From: Agarivorans sp050870875
GTDB lineage: Bacteria; Pseudomonadota; Gammaproteobacteria; Enterobacterales; Celerinatantimonadaceae
Reading direction: 5' to 3'
Assembly (NCBI RefSeq): GCF_050870875.2
Contig: NZ_CP194041.2
Coordinates: 2,976,001-3,040,000, forward strand
Length of the DNA: 64,000 bases
Shown here one piece after another: positions 54,307-63,067 of the stretch. How positions within the stretch are numbered: position 1 is the stretch's first letter; each line of letters opens with the position of its first letter. The notes below the pieces were generated by a model that was not told where the DNA came from, made no database searches, and was given only the letters and a program-made list of their open reading frames with translations. A program made the translations under genes and the position numbers.

Positions 54307-57300
54307 TCAACTTGCTAAGTTTTGTTCATATTGTTTAATCGCATTCATGGTTGCGCCAAGCACCGCATCAAGCTCGGCGACAGGCGCTTTTAAACTTGCC
54401 GCATCGCCGGCCTTGGCGGCCAATTCAATAGCTAATGCTAACTGGCGTACTTTTTCTCCACCAAAGGTTGCGAGGTTGCCCTTCATGGTATGTGCCGCCA
54501 GCGCCAACTGCTCAAACTGCTGTCCGGCAAACGCCTCTTTAATGGCAAGCGCTTGCTGCTCGGTTTCCTGATAGAGCAGCGACAACATCACAGGCAAAGC
54601 CTCCATCCCCGCATCTTTAACCAGTTGATCCAAAACCTTAAAATCGATCATTGGCAAAATAGGATCGCTCTCAGGCTGAAGCGCAGTATCGCTTTGCTGG
54701 TCTTGATTTAATAATGCAAGGGGCTGCTCCACCGTGCACGCAGAAGGCTTAACCTTATCCGCTTCGAGCTTTGAAGCATGAAACCATTGGATTAGTTTAG
54801 CCCGAAGTAAGGCAATGTCGATAGGCTTAGTGATAAAATCATTCATACCTGCGCTAAAACAAGCTTGTTTGTCTTCGGCAAAGGCATTGGCGGTCATCGC
54901 AATAATCGGTGTATTTTGGTTGAGTCCAGCGTGATTACGAATCTCCCGCGTTGCACTAACACCATCCATCACCGGCATTGCCATATCCATTAAAATCACA
55001 TCGAAGTGCTGCTGTTGGCATCGCTCTACCGCTAATTGACCATTTTCAGCACAATCAAGTTGCTGCACCACATCTTTGAGCACTTGGCTTACCACGGTGC
55101 GGTTCATCGCGCTATCTTCCACTAACAAGACTCTGGCGGTGAGTGCATCTAAATGCTGGTGCGGATCCAATACATCTTCGAGCTGAACCGCAGGCGCCGC
55201 GCGACCTTTGAAAGGAAACTCAACACAAAAAGTGGTGCCCTCCCCAAGCTGACTTTCCACGGAGATCTGCCCGCCCATTTTCTCAACCAACTGTAAGCTA
55301 ATCGCCAACCCCAATCCAGTTCCCGAATAACGCTTGGTTGAACCACTCTCTACTTGATAAAACTCTTCAAACAAACGTGCTTTGTCTTCGTCACTAATCC
55401 CGATCCCAGTATCTTTTACCTGCAATACTAAGCCCTTATGCTGGCTGCGGTGTAAAGCCAGACTCACCCCGCCTTGCTGGGTGAATTTAATCGCGTTACC
55501 CATTAAGTTAAATACAATTTGACGAAAACGCAGGGGTTCACCGAAGTATTCCGACATAACCTGTGAGTCAACATCGAGTTTAAAGCTGAGAGATTTTTGT
55601 GCCGCGGTGGTACTAAACAATTTAACGATGCTTTGCAGCACCTTCACCGGAGAAAACCATTCGTTATTGAAGTCTAATTGGCCCGCTTCAATTTTGGAGA
55701 AATCTAAGACATTGTTCACTAAGGCCATCAGAGTATGGCCAGCTTCATGACCAACATCCACGAAACTTTGCTGTTCCGCACTCAACTCTGTTTCCTTCAA
55801 GATCTGATACATATTGATAATAGCATTCAAAGGAGTGCGAATTTCGTGACTCATGCTTGCTAAAAAACGGCTCTTGGCAAGGCTGGCAGCTTCGGCATCG
55901 TGTTTCGCTCTTTCCAGAGACTGTTCAACCGCTTTTTGTTCACTCAGATCGGTAAAATGTGCGACATAATGGCTTGGTTTTCCTTGGCTATCTTTGACTG
56001 AGGATATGCTTAACCACTCTGGTAATAATTCACCATTTTTACGTCGATTGACAATTTCACCAGACCACTCTCCCTGTTCGCGGATCCCCTGCCACATCTG
56101 TTCAAAGAAAGCCTTGTCATGCTGACCAGAGCTTAATAAAGAAGGTTGTTGTCCAATCGCTTCCTCGGCCGAATAACCGGTAATATGAGTAAAAGCTTTA
56201 TTCACGCGAACAATCTTAGAGTACCGATCGGTCATAAATATCGCTTCATTAGCATCGAAGGCACACGCGGCCAGTTGCAACTCTTGCTCAGTCCGTTTCT
56301 TGTCGGAAATATCCCGCATAAAGGCAGTAAAAATAGTGTTATCGCCCAGCTCCACCGCACTGATGGTCAACTCAGCCAAAAACTCATGTCCCTCTTTATG
56401 CAAGGCTGGCAACTCTAAACGCTGGCCAAGTACTGGCGCTTCACCGCTTTCTCGAAAATGCTGCATACCCTTGCGATGCGCCTCACGAAAAGCCTTCGGT
56501 ACAATAAATTCCGCCAGCTCTTGGCCAAGCATCTCATCACGGCTATAGCCAAACATACGCTCGGCACTCTGGCTAAATTCCAGCACGTAACCATAGCGGT
56601 CGGTGGTGATCACTGCGTCCATCGCCGAGGCGATGGTCGCGCTTAGCATCGACTGATTCTTCTCTAATTCCAAGGCCAGTTGCTGCTGCACATTAATAGC
56701 TTGCTTAAACTCAAGATGAGATTGCTCCAAGGCTGCCGACATCTTATTGAAGGCACTGGCAACTTCAGAAATCTCATCATGACCTTTGACCGCCAATTGA
56801 AAACCTGGCCCCACCTGAGCAATGGTTTTTGCGGCATCCCGTAAGCCACCCAACTGGCGCGTTAAATAGGTCCCCAACAAAAAGGAAAATAACGCCACTA
56901 ACGCAATTTCCAATACCGCAATGCCAACCCCAAATGAACTCGCTTCACTAATCAAACCATGCAGACCATGGTCATAAATGCCCACATCAATTTCACCGTA
57001 TAAGTGATTGGCGGCCATGACTTCAATGTGAGTATTAAATACCTTGTGGACATGGTCTCCCAGTTCAGGATTATTGGCTGGGTCTTCATTGGGATCGGCC
57101 CCCGACTGAGCCAAAACGCGCTGCTGCTCATCGCGAATAATCACATAGGCCACATCACTCTGCGAAGCGAATTCTGAGGCAAGGCTATCGAGGGTAGCGA
57201 TATCTGTGGTGATCAGCGCATTTTTAGTACTTGAGGCGAACAAAGTGGACATCATTCGCCCATGTTGTTCAACTTGCATCTCATTGGAGTCGTAGAGCCA

Positions 57301-57390
57301 ACCAATGCTGCTATATACCAAAATCGCTAATAGCACTGATTCGATTAAGGCGACCCCTAATACGGTTTTTGCTTTAAAGCTCAATGCCAT
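54307..57390 (-). CDS. Hybrid sensor histidine kinase with receiver and HPt domains (SypF-like)
   Basis: A ~1027-residue membrane kinase. TM1 (about 10-30), periplasmic domain (~130 residues), TM2 (about 160-180), HAMP, two PAS domains (VITTDRYGYVLEFSQSAERM; ACAFDANEAIFMTDRYSKIV), HisKA with the histidine in SMSHEIRTPLNAII, ATPase domain (VKDTGIGI, GTGLGLAISLQL), receiver (VILMDMAMPVMDG) and HPt (AAHTMKGNLATFGG). This is the layout of SypF/BarA-type phosphorelay kinases. The HPt probably phosphorylates the sigma-54 regulator. I chose ATG 57390 (GAGGAA upstream); a TTG at 57408 is an alternative. Confidence 0.9.
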   Translation of the reverse strand: MALSFKAKTVLGVALIESVLLAILVYSSIGWLYDSNEMQVEQHGRMMSTLFASSTKNALITTDIATLDSLASEFASQSDVAYVIIRDEQQRVLAQSGADPNEDPANNPELGDHVHKVFNTHIEVMAANHLYGEIDVGIYDHGLHGLISEASSFGVGIAVLEIALVALFSFLLGTYLTRQLGGLRDAAKTIAQVGPGFQLAVKGHDEISEVASAFNKMSAALEQSHLEFKQAINVQQQLALELEKNQSMLSATIASAMDAVITTDRYGYVLEFSQSAERMFGYSRDEMLGQELAEFIVPKAFREAHRKGMQHFRESGEAPVLGQRLELPALHKEGHEFLAELTISAVELGDNTIFTAFMRDISDKKRTEQELQLAACAFDANEAIFMTDRYSKIVRVNKAFTHITGYSAEEAIGQQPSLLSSGQHDKAFFEQMWQGIREQGEWSGEIVNRRKNGELLPEWLSISSVKDSQGKPSHYVAHFTDLSEQKAVEQSLERAKHDAEAASLAKSRFLASMSHEIRTPLNAIINMYQILKETELSAEQQSFVDVGHEAGHTLMALVNNVLDFSKIEAGQLDFNNEWFSPVKVLQSIVKLFSTTAAQKSLSFKLDVDSQVMSEYFGEPLRFRQIVFNLMGNAIKFTQQGGVSLALHRSQHKGLVLQVKDTGIGISDEDKARLFEEFYQVESGSTKRYSGTGLGLAISLQLVEKMGGQISVESQLGEGTTFCVEFPFKGRAAPAVQLEDVLDPHQHLDALTARVLLVEDSAMNRTVVSQVLKDVVQQLDCAENGQLAVERCQQQHFDVILMDMAMPVMDGVSATREIRNHAGLNQNTPIIAMTANAFAEDKQACFSAGMNDFITKPIDIALLRAKLIQWFHASKLEADKVKPSACTVEQPLALLNQDQQSDTALQPESDPILPMIDFKVLDQLVKDAGMEALPVMLSLLYQETEQQALAIKEAFAGQQFEQLALAAHTMKGNLATFGGEKVRQLALAIELAAKAGDAASLKAPVAELDAVLGATMNAIKQYEQNLAS

Positions 57391-57414
57391 CGCAATTTTA
57401 TTCCTCAAGTCACG

Positions 57415-58353
57415 CTATTTAGTGATAGGGGTTCCAATATTTAGTTGGCGTACGTCATCCCAATCTTGGTCCTTAGCACTGACAAAACCGTCGATATTCA
57501 ATTCGGCGAGTAAGAGTTGATCATCCGGTTGTTCAGCGAGCCCTATCAGCGCTTGCTGTACTGCGGAACTGACCGCCGGAGCCACTCGCGGATGAACAGC
57601 GATGGCGTGGGGAGTAAAACCAGCTGACGTCCAAAGGATCCTCAACTGTTTTGAAATTTCTGGATCGATGCTGGCAAAGGTTCGAGGAATACCGCCACCT
57701 GCCGGATATAAACCCGCAGCAACCGCCCGATAAACCGAATCGTGAGAGCCCACATACTTCGACTTGAAGTCTAATTGTTGTTGAGCTAAATAACCTCTTA
57801 TCACCACACTGGCAGCGAAAGCTTGCGGTGCAGGGAAAGCCAAGGAGTCGCCCGATAATTGCGCAATATTTTGGATCTCACTATCGGCCCTCACCACCAG
57901 GATCCCCTGCAGCGTTTTATCCTTTGATTTAGCCAAGGCTTGATAACCAGGATTGGCTGAAAACACCTGATAATGGTAGGGATTCATATAAGCAAAATCA
58001 TAGTCGCCGTTAGCTAAGCGTTGCTCAAATTCAGGAATGCTCGGCGCGGTTTTAAACGTTAAGGGATAGCCACTGGCAAGACTCACCGCATCCAGCAACG
58101 GCCCCCATTGCTCTACCAAACGAGTCGCTGATTGCTGCGGCACAATACCAAAAGAGTAAGTTTTTTGTACCGCTTGTGCATTTAAAGAAAACAGCACAAC
58201 TAACAGCAGACACAGTAATAATAGGGTCGCTTTAAGCTGAACCTTACGTTGTGCCCAGTACCGTTTTCCCTTTAACACTAAGGGTTTTTCTGCTGGCTTT
58301 TGCTTGGTCAAGTTTTCCGTCACTCCATCGACGATTTGTATATTCGAAAACAT
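57415..58353 (-). CDS. PhnD-like phosphate/phosphonate-type binding protein
   Basis: A 312-residue protein with an unusual ~45-residue cytoplasmic leader before a membrane/signal helix (LLLLCLLLVVLFSLNAQA). The mature part is a PhnD-type solute-binding domain (FGIVPQQSATRLVEQWGPLL, YDFAYMNPYHYQVF, YVGSHDSVYRAVAAGLY). No ABC permease or ATPase is adjacent. It lies directly before the hybrid kinase gene, so it probably acts as the kinase's ligand-binding partner. The long leader could also be a misjudged start. Confidence 0.85.
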   Translation of the reverse strand: MFSNIQIVDGVTENLTKQKPAEKPLVLKGKRYWAQRKVQLKATLLLLCLLLVVLFSLNAQAVQKTYSFGIVPQQSATRLVEQWGPLLDAVSLASGYPLTFKTAPSIPEFEQRLANGDYDFAYMNPYHYQVFSANPGYQALAKSKDKTLQGILVVRADSEIQNIAQLSGDSLAFPAPQAFAASVVIRGYLAQQQLDFKSKYVGSHDSVYRAVAAGLYPAGGGIPRTFASIDPEISKQLRILWTSAGFTPHAIAVHPRVAPAVSSAVQQALIGLAEQPDDQLLLAELNIDGFVSAKDQDWDDVRQLNIGTPITK

Positions 58354-58354
58354 A

Positions 58355-59053
58355 TCACACCCTTATTGAAAGTAGTTGAGAATTAACAAGAAATCTTCTT
58401 AGATATTGACTAAATCGAGGGAATAATATGGTAATTCGTGAGGACTCTCTCAATAACTCGGCTTTTAAACTCGGATTAAAGCGATCGTTCATCACAACCC
58501 CCAATAAGCGCACATCTTCTAGCTTTAAATCGTTCACTGCGGTTTGAAATGCTGGCCGGGCGGTCACCCCAGCCAACACCGTTAAAATGCAGGCATCACT
58601 GGCCGCTAAAGCGCGTTGCGCCGAAACATTACCGCCGTTGTTTTGATTGATCGCCGAGGTGTCAATCAAGATCAATTGATAGTCTTGCTTCCAAGCTTCA
58701 ATCTGTTGTTCGATATACCCCGGCTCTTTGAGTTTAAGTAATGAGGCCTTATCCAGAGGAGCTGGCAAATAATCCACCAGCGAAGATGGGTCTTTCACCA
58801 CTCCTTTCACTTCACCTCGGTCCCAACCCAAGTCAAATAAGGGGCAATCGAAGCGCCGTGGATGATGTAAATTAAAGTCCACCACTAATACCGAACGCCC
58901 TGCGCCTGCGGCGCGTTTAGCGATGGCATCCACCAACGTTGATACGCCCTCTCCAGGTTGGGCAGCACTCACTCCGATGCAACTATTTTGATGATTCGGT
59001 AGTCGTTGATAGACCCGCTCTAGTTCTTGATAAGTTGAAGGTAATGCAATCAT
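58355..59053 (-). CDS. BY-kinase/CpsD-like protein with degenerate Walker A
   Basis: A 232-residue protein of the CpsD/CapB MinD-like fold used in polysaccharide export control. The P-loop reads SAAQPGEGVST: the catalytic lysine expected in PGEGKST is V37. The Walker A' reads VLVVDFNLHHPR instead of a D-x-D-x-R form, and there is no C-terminal tyrosine cluster. It is probably not an active kinase but may keep a structural or ATP-independent regulatory role. Its start overlaps the end of the SLBB gene by 4 bp, and the PhnD-like gene follows with a 1-bp gap. Confidence 0.82.
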   Translation of the reverse strand: MIALPSTYQELERVYQRLPNHQNSCIGVSAAQPGEGVSTLVDAIAKRAAGAGRSVLVVDFNLHHPRRFDCPLFDLGWDRGEVKGVVKDPSSLVDYLPAPLDKASLLKLKEPGYIEQQIEAWKQDYQLILIDTSAINQNNGGNVSAQRALAASDACILTVLAGVTARPAFQTAVNDLKLEDVRLLGVVMNDRFNPSLKAELLRESSRITILFPRFSQYLRRFLVNSQLLSIRV

Positions 59054-61179
59054 AGGAACCCCAATAATGCGCTCACAGAAATCAGTCTAAAGACATCTTC
59101 TAGCCCTTGACGCGCTTTTACCCAGCCACTTTCGGCACGCGATGGAATATATACGGTGTCTCCTGCACGGATCACCGGTAACAGGCTGAAATCACCCGTT
59201 TTAGAAAATTCGAGCAAGTCAAAAGTTCGCGCCTGATCCTTACAACAAGATAGGTTCACCACGGTGATTTTTTGCGGATAGCCCTCGCTATCAATCCCAC
59301 CCGCTTCGGCTAACAGGTCTAATAAGGTCATCTCATCATTAAAGCGGTAACGACCCGGCTTACTAACGGAACCTAATACCCGTACCGTGCGCTCCTTCTT
59401 TTCAGACAACCAATTGCGGTTTTTTTCTGGAATATAAATCGAATCACCAGGAACCACCTTGGGTAATATCGACTCATCGCCCGTTTCGAAGTACAAAGCT
59501 AAATCGAGTTTCGATACCGACGCATGTTTACCATTACGATGACTAATCCGTACATTACTAATATCAGCCTGCTCTGAAGGACCATCGGCGGCGGCAAGAA
59601 TGTCTAAAAAGTGCATACTCGGGTCAAAACGATAGCGGCCAGGTGCCACCACTTGACCAAATACATAGATTGAATCTTCCGAACTTTGGCGCACCCACTG
59701 CGATTTATTATCACTTGGGTCATCGGGTAGTTGCGGCACCATAATAGTAGTGCCAGCCACGATCCGCGGCATCTGTTGATTGTTTATCTCGCCATTAAGG
59801 TAGGCGTTTAAATTAAAGTTAACCGAGCGGGTCGTGCCACCAGCATCACTGAATAATACGGTGATTTTGGCCATGTCTGCGTTTGGTTTTGGGCCGCCGG
59901 CATGTGCCAAAAGATCCATCAGATTCATTTCGTCAGCCCACTCAAAACGACCGGGCCGATTAACTTCGCCCATCACTTTTACCGCTTGGTTCGGTGACAC
60001 CTTGGTCCATGATTTTTCATTTAAATCGGTTTTTTCGGGCACAAAAATCGCGTCACCCGCCATGATTCTAGGCAACTGAGCACTGCGACCTTCGGTAAAA
60101 GACTGCAAATCAAAACGTTCTACCGCGCCACTGCTACGAATAATTCGAATTTGTCGGGTTTCGGCAAAGCGACTCGGCCCACCGGCATTCGCTAATACAT
60201 CTAAGAACCCCGCCGCTTGATTGCCTTCGTAGGCACCAGGTTTGAACACTTCCCCCATCACATACACCGTATTCGCGCCCGCTTTAATCTCCTCTTCCTG
60301 CTTCGGTACAAAAATGGTGGTGCCCGCAGTTAAGCTCAGCAACAAATCGTTATCGCCGGTATCCAGATAGCGTTTCAGATTAAATAACTTAGGTTCTCCG
60401 TCAATAATCACCCGAATTTGCTCTACGCTGGCATAACGAGTCACCCCGCCAGCGCGCATTAACATATCCACTAAATTAGCTGAACTTTTATAAGAAAAAC
60501 TCCCTGGATTATAAACCTCGCCAAATACTTTAACCGCGGTGCGGTCTTCAGCGGCATCACCATTGTCGTTCAAACTATTCGGATCAAAATCCACCGCCAC
60601 ATTGCCAATTTTCGGCGATGCAGGAACAAATAATACATCGAGCGAATGCAAGCGAGGCAACGCAGCCAAATCGCCCGAATCGAGATATTGTTTGTAGTTA
60701 AATACCTGCGGCTGACTAAAACTAGCCCGGCGGAGTTGCAAGCGATCTAGCTGAGCACCAGCCCGTAAGCCACCAGCCGCTTGAATCGCCATCTGCACCC
60801 CAGCGCCTTCAGCAAGAACCACTTCACCTGGTTTATCAACAAAGCCCAATACACTAATCCGAATTCGACGCTCCTGTAGCAATACTCGCAAACCAGCCAA
60901 ATCTCGGTAAGCGTTGGACAATTCTCGCTTAATTTTTTGTTGCATTTGTGCTTCGGTAAAACCGGACACCATGATTGGTCCCACTTCAGGCAGTATCAAC
61001 CGACCATTGCGATCCACCTCAAAACGTTTGTCTAGGGAGGTTTCGCCCGGGAGAACAATTCGAACCACATCGCCAGGTTGTACTTGAGGATTGGCAGCAT
61101 TGGCTTCGAATATCATGAACATATTGATCACTAAACCAATGAGCATCCAAGCGGGAAATGGAATTTTGCTAATTTTCAT
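59050..61179 (-). CDS. Polysaccharide export outer-membrane protein with multiple SLBB domains
   Basis: A 709-residue exported protein. After the signal peptide (ends near ANA) comes a polysaccharide export domain (VQPGDVVRIVLPGETSLDKRF, VDRNGRLILPEVG). Then about six SLBB repeats follow, each like VMGEVNRPGRFEWADEMNLM then LLAHAGGP, spaced ~95 residues. A hydrophobic C-terminal tail (LISVSALLGFL) may be the membrane anchor. It is a Wza/SypC-type export channel component. It follows the OmpA gene by 11 bp. Confidence 0.92.
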   Translation of the reverse strand: MKISKIPFPAWMLIGLVINMFMIFEANAANPQVQPGDVVRIVLPGETSLDKRFEVDRNGRLILPEVGPIMVSGFTEAQMQQKIKRELSNAYRDLAGLRVLLQERRIRISVLGFVDKPGEVVLAEGAGVQMAIQAAGGLRAGAQLDRLQLRRASFSQPQVFNYKQYLDSGDLAALPRLHSLDVLFVPASPKIGNVAVDFDPNSLNDNGDAAEDRTAVKVFGEVYNPGSFSYKSSANLVDMLMRAGGVTRYASVEQIRVIIDGEPKLFNLKRYLDTGDNDLLLSLTAGTTIFVPKQEEEIKAGANTVYVMGEVFKPGAYEGNQAAGFLDVLANAGGPSRFAETRQIRIIRSSGAVERFDLQSFTEGRSAQLPRIMAGDAIFVPEKTDLNEKSWTKVSPNQAVKVMGEVNRPGRFEWADEMNLMDLLAHAGGPKPNADMAKITVLFSDAGGTTRSVNFNLNAYLNGEINNQQMPRIVAGTTIMVPQLPDDPSDNKSQWVRQSSEDSIYVFGQVVAPGRYRFDPSMHFLDILAAADGPSEQADISNVRISHRNGKHASVSKLDLALYFETGDESILPKVVPGDSIYIPEKNRNWLSEKKERTVRVLGSVSKPGRYRFNDEMTLLDLLAEAGGIDSEGYPQKITVVNLSCCKDQARTFDLLEFSKTGDFSLLPVIRAGDTVYIPSRAESGWVKARQGLEDVFRLISVSALLGFL

Positions 61180-61190
61180 AATGCGATTCC

Positions 61191-62015
61191 TTATTCTGCG
61201 GCAGCAAAACGCGGCATGGCGTTGCTAGGATAGGAGTCAATCAGACTCACGGTGACACGTCGGTTAGAATGGCGAACCTCATCGCTATCGCCAGTAAAGT
61301 AGGGCTGAGAATCGGCGGCGGCTTGTAGCTTAATCAACGATTGCGGCATGCCTAACTCCACCATGTAGTCGGCCACTCGTTGCGCTCGTGCCAAAGACAA
61401 ATCTTGCTTATAAGCCTGATCGCCCTTGCTATCACTGTGTCCGGTGATCATCAGCGATAACTTGCTAGCAACAATGATTGGCGTTAAACGGCTGAGCTGA
61501 TCGCGATAAGCTGGTGTAAGTTCGCTGGAATCGAAGGCAAACTGGTTGTTACTGTTTAGCGCATCACTAATGCTCACCATGAGCCGCGATGACTGGATCT
61601 GCCCAAAACTATCAGTTTGACAAGCGCCACTTTGTAAGACTCGGTCGAGCCGCTGCTCTAACATTGCGAGAAAATGCTGCTGTATTTCTAAGTCATTGGC
61701 GGCATCTAGGGTTAAACCACCTTCCAGTTCCCGAATGATCCGTTGTTGCTGACTGCGCGCCTGTGCCACTGAGGCTGGGAAACACAGTTCAGCACCTTCC
61801 AAAACCAGTAAGTCGAGCTGGTGTTTGGTCAGTATTGACTCAAACTGCAAGCCGTGTTCCGGACCAATTTCACTCTGCTGGAGACTGCCGCTACTACCAT
61901 CTAACCAAGCTAAAATACTCAACTGGTGCTCAGCAAAACCGCCTCGACCCTGCTTTGGCCAAGAACTACAACCCGAGCCAATCAATAACAACAGACCTAT
62001 CACAATACAACGCAT
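61191..62015 (-). CDS. OmpA family lipoprotein of the exopolysaccharide operon
   Basis: A 274-residue lipoprotein (lipobox LIGSGC). The C-terminal OmpA domain (about 160-265) binds peptidoglycan: LMITGHSDSKGDQAYKQDLS, LARAQRVADYM and SNRRVTVSLI. ATG 62015 with AAGGAG upstream decides the start. It occupies the position of sypB in the Vibrio fischeri syp locus, between STAS and SLBB genes. Confidence 0.88.
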   Translation of the reverse strand: MRCIVIGLLLLIGSGCSSWPKQGRGGFAEHQLSILAWLDGSSGSLQQSEIGPEHGLQFESILTKHQLDLLVLEGAELCFPASVAQARSQQQRIIRELEGGLTLDAANDLEIQQHFLAMLEQRLDRVLQSGACQTDSFGQIQSSRLMVSISDALNSNNQFAFDSSELTPAYRDQLSRLTPIIVASKLSLMITGHSDSKGDQAYKQDLSLARAQRVADYMVELGMPQSLIKLQAAADSQPYFTGDSDEVRHSNRRVTVSLIDSYPSNAMPRFAAAE

Positions 62016-62036
62016 GGCAGACTCCTTGAGTTTCAA

Positions 62037-62399
62037 TTAAGCAGCTATCGACGACAATGATTGGTGCACGCTGGCGCTTGACGGTAAGGTATCAAACATG
62101 GTGATAATTTGATTAACTCTTAGCATCAGCAATAAATCGCGAGGTTGTTGCTGAGCACCACAAATAATCAAATGTCCGCCTGCGGCATGAATCCGCTTAA
62201 ACATAAATACCAAGGCGCCAATACCAGAAGCATCCAATTGGCTGACTTGAGTCATATTCACCACAATGACCTTGTTGGCCGAACTCTGACAAAGATCTTC
62301 AAAGACATGTTTATATTGGCCACATGAGCTGGCGTCTAAGGCACCTACGATGGATGCGGTAATATCACCTTGAACGGAAGTTGTTAGTTGCATATTCAT
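62037..62399 (-). CDS. STAS domain protein (anti-sigma factor antagonist type, SypA-like)
   Basis: A 120-residue single STAS domain: VQGDITASIVGALDASSCGQ, KVIVVNMTQVSQLDASGIGA. The serine in LDASG (S58) is the phosphoacceptor position of SpoIIAA-type proteins. In V. fischeri, SypA is such a protein and its phosphorylation by SypE controls biofilm formation. No sypE homologue is seen here. ATG 62399 has GGAG. It is the first gene of the operon. Confidence 0.87.
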   Translation of the reverse strand: MNMQLTTSVQGDITASIVGALDASSCGQYKHVFEDLCQSSANKVIVVNMTQVSQLDASGIGALVFMFKRIHAAGGHLIICGAQQQPRDLLLMLRVNQIITMFDTLPSSASVHQSLSSIAA

Positions 62400-62437
62400 A
62401 ATTAGCTCCACAAAACATTTGTTCTCGACGGATTTAT

Positions 62438-62454
62438 TGCCAATATCATGCCAA
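62438..62454 (-). promoter_or_regulatory. Sigma-54 promoter of the syp-like operon
   Basis: On the minus strand TTGGCATGATATTGGCA has a perfect TTGGCA -24 element and GC at the required 12-bp spacing; the -12 element is TGGC instead of TTGC. Transcription would start near 62427, 28 bases before ATG 62399. Confidence 0.6.
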
Positions 62455-62528
62455 TGAATATATAGCTTTAAATATCAATTAATTACATAAAAACAGAGAC
62501 CATAAACAAAGGGTTTTCAGAAGCAAAA

Positions 62529-62557
62529 TCGCAGCTTTTGCAATATGCAAAAGCTGC
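62529..62557. promoter_or_regulatory. LuxO/SypG-type enhancer dyad upstream of the syp-like operon
   Basis: A perfect 13-bp inverted repeat with 3-bp spacer; the core TTGCA-ATA-TGCAA (62537-62549) equals the LuxO consensus TTGCA-W3-TGCAA. It is centred ~116 bp upstream of the predicted start, a typical enhancer distance. No T-run follows it in the plus direction, so it is not a normal terminator. Confidence 0.7.
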
Positions 62558-63067
62558 GCTTAGGGATTCTTTGCTTGGAGCAAACACTGAGGGCTAATCT
62601 GGCTCAACAAACATGCCAAAAACCAGTGGAGATCATATTGCAACATCCAGCAGAGTTAAGCAGTGAACTTTTGTTTTGCTGGTAATTGTTGCGCACTAAT
62701 AAAAGGGATGGCCGAATGCTAAGCAAATAAAATACGGCTCGTGCCAAGAACGAATCAAAATAGCAATGCTGCTCTTGTTCGTACCTCACGATTGTTTTTA
62801 TATTTAATTTACCGTAGTTGTTATTTTATTGTTGTTTTTGTTATCCTTTTATTTACTTCTGAACAAACTCACGATTCGAGCAAGCTGCTTCATCTCTCCC
62901 TGAGCAACGGCCTGTTTTTATTGGGTACACAGCTGCAATCACTAGTCGAAGAAAGATATAACTTTTAGCACAAATTGACTTCAAGTTATGGCATGCATTA
63001 TGCTCTGCGAAATTTTTGCGCGGTAGCTACTGGGTAATAAAGCTTATTTATTTTAGGAATCAACAAA
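62558..63067. other. Intergenic region before the AGCS gene
   Basis: No convincing gene. A 75-codon GTG frame (62741-62968, +) has a hydrophobic centre but no ribosome site. ATGGCATGCATTATGCT (62988-63004) has sigma-54-like spacing upstream of the AGCS gene, but the match is weak. Confidence 0.35.

Noticed and set aside
62741..62968. 75-codon GTG frame before the AGCS gene
   Set aside because: No ribosome site; it lies in a promoter-type region and its composition is not gene-like.
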